64,000 nt of DNA from Bacillus sp. N13C7 (lineage in GTDB: Bacteria; Bacillota; Bacilli; Bacillales; Bacillaceae): positions 124,001 through 188,000 of the forward strand of contig NZ_JALAMO010000003.1 of assembly GCF_026790065.1 (NCBI RefSeq). The letters run 5' to 3'. The position numbers were made by a program, and so were the translations under genes. Of the stretch, positions 62,965 through 64,000 are shown piece by piece. The notes beneath the pieces are model-generated. The model was not told the origin of the DNA and searched no databases. It saw nothing but the letters and a program-made list of their open reading frames with translations. Each line of letters begins with the position of its first letter. Within the stretch, counting starts at the first letter, position 1.

Positions 62965-63807
62965 TCAGCGCGCCACTGACCGTTGATAAAACCGCTGAAT
63001 ATGCATGGCGATATAGCACAATTCTTTTTCAGGAAACTCAAACCCGTATTCCTTCTTCACAAATGTGCCGATGCTTAGGGCACACAGGAAGGCATCCTTA
63101 AACTTCTCTTTAATAATGTCGATCATTTCTGCATCCAGCTCGTAAATGGATTCGCCCGCTTTGATGTGTTGAATGGCAAAGCGGAGATGCGTCACAAGCC
63201 GTTCATAAGAGATGGTATCTTCCACAATATTGATTGACAGCTGAGTTTCAATAATCTCGATAATATCACGGATCATCGTTGTAATATCAAGTGTCTGCGT
63301 CATGTCACCGGCATTGTTTCTAGCCGTGTGGATATGCATGGCGATATTGCCGATTTCATCATCAGGAATGTGAATCCCCAGTTTATCTTGAATCAGCGCT
63401 CTGGCCCATAAGCCGATCTGGAATTCCTTCGGATAAAGGACTTTGATCTCATTCAGCAGCGGGTTTTTGATGACCATTCCATTGCTGAGGCGTTCGATTG
63501 CAAAGGAGAGATGGTCTGAAAAAGCGACATGAATACGCTCGTTGATTTTGATGTTCAGCTCTTGTTCGGCATGGGAGATAATTTGCTCGGAAATCTGAAT
63601 ATGGTCTTCCGGCAATGTTTCTAAAATCTCTTCGAACTGCTTATAATCAGGTGTATCTTTTCTGACAAAGGTTTTTTCTATTTTTGACGGATCGACAATA
63701 TCATTCTTCTTTTTGTCGAACGCAATTCCTGCACCTAAGAGAATCTTCTCTTCATTTTGATCCTTTACGACGATAGCATTATGATTTAAGATTCTTTTAA
63801 TTTTCAT
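62965..63807 (-). CDS. sacY: Transcription antiterminator SacY
   Basis: 280 residues. Residues 1-55 are the CAT RNA-binding domain ([26 protein letters not shown]) that binds the RAT hairpin in the sacB leader. Two PRD domains follow with candidate phosphorylated His in SDHLSFA, AMHIHTA, THLRFA and AMHIQRF. SacX upstream phosphorylates and inactivates it when sucrose is low. The order EII gene then antiterminator on one strand, and the sequence itself, fit sacXY rather than sacT-sacPA. Confidence 0.95.
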   Translation of the reverse strand: MKIKRILNHNAIVVKDQNEEKILLGAGIAFDKKKNDIVDPSKIEKTFVRKDTPDYKQFEEILETLPEDHIQISEQIISHAEQELNIKINERIHVAFSDHLSFAIERLSNGMVIKNPLLNEIKVLYPKEFQIGLWARALIQDKLGIHIPDDEIGNIAMHIHTARNNAGDMTQTLDITTMIRDIIEIIETQLSINIVEDTISYERLVTHLRFAIQHIKAGESIYELDAEMIDIIKEKFKDAFLCALSIGTFVKKEYGFEFPEKELCYIAMHIQRFYQRSVAR

Positions 63808-63860
63808 AGCTCTTTTGTCCTTTCATCCCCCGTTTTATGAATGAAAACGAATAAATCCAG

Positions 63861-64000
63861 TTATTCTGTCTCTTCTTTAAACCCGAGAAACAATGTAGCT
63901 ATAAAAGCAGAGACGGCCGCGATCAAAAAACCGATCATATAATGAACGAAATTAGCAGCGCCGAACGGCAGCACGATTGAAATCATCGGAATGCCTGTCA
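63861..64000 (-). CDS. sacX: SacX, sucrose PTS EII-like regulator (only C-terminal end in window)
   Basis: The last 45 codons of a PTS EIIC: two hydrophobic stretches around FVHYMIGFLIAAVSAFIATLFLGF and ending KEETE. The rest lies outside the window. Being 53 bases upstream of sacY on the same strand identifies it as SacX, the sucrose sensor acting on SacY. Confidence 0.85.
   Translation of the reverse strand, partial: TGIPMISIVLPFGAANFVHYMIGFLIAAVSAFIATLFLGFKEETE

Noticed and set aside
62965..64000. Assignment of the right-end genes to sacT and sacP
   Set aside because: The order is EII gene then antiterminator on one strand, next to gspA, and the CAT domain sequence matches SacY; sacT precedes sacPA and lies elsewhere.
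1..64000. Prophage, insertion sequence, CRISPR, rRNA or tRNA genes
   Set aside because: I looked for transposase or integrase motifs, tandem spaced repeats, and tRNA or rRNA signatures and found none; the window is continuous with ordinary B. subtilis-type chromosome.

Overview
The window is a stretch of chromosome from the Bacillus subtilis species complex. Nearly every protein (GalE, SacY, DltA-E, CydABCD, KatX, LicR, TyrZ) reads as the B. subtilis ortholog, and gene order follows the katE-to-sacXY interval of strain 168 in the opposite orientation. The species within the complex cannot be fixed from this window. Names and comparisons with 168 are from memory.

Layout, left to right. 1-9.2 kb: 3' part of catalase katE, yxiS, a secreted RsiV-like protein, nupG under a guanine riboswitch, the rRNA methyltransferase gene yxjB behind a leader peptide and terminator, and the ketone-body operon yxjC-scoA-scoB-yxjF. 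9.2-15.6 kb: tandem MetE-like genes yxjG and yxjH, each with its own SAM-I riboswitch, then yxjI (SigW-type promoter), yxjJ, an unlisted 42-codon basic ORF, pepT, and a collapsed two-component locus where yxjM and yxjL are fused by deletion. 15.7-27.7 kb: galE, yxkC, yxkD under a guanidine-I riboswitch, aldY, yxkF, msmX, a ZIP-type transporter, yxkH, yxzE, yxkI, cimH. 28.2-34.2 kb: cydABCD with three Rex-type operators.

34.2-43.4 kb: nnrD (yxkO), yxlA, the sigY operon (sigY-yxlCDEFG) with its SigY-type promoter, yxlH, spore catalase katX, aag, yxzF. 43.5-49 kb: the licR activator and licBCAH beta-glucoside operon with cre and an inverted-repeat operator. 49-55.5 kb: ilvK and the dltX-ABCDE D-alanylation operon with ECF-type and SigD-type promoter signals. 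55.7-64 kb: a 32-codon ORF overlapping menA, the alarmone synthetase ywaC, aminopeptidase ywaD, tyrZ (T-box leader), ywaE (MarR), ywaF, gspA (SigB promoter), sacY and the end of sacX.

The region is rich in RNA-level control: one guanine, two SAM-I and one guanidine-I riboswitch, a T-box, and a probable ribosome-dependent attenuator. It is also rich in alternative-sigma promoters (SigB, SigW/SigM/SigX, SigY, SigD). No prophage, insertion sequence, CRISPR, rRNA or tRNA gene was seen. The least explained items are the yxjM/yxjL deletion scar, the leader-peptide attenuator before yxjB, a bipartite 24-bp element shared by the dlt and ywaD upstream regions, and two small ORFs with good ribosome sites.
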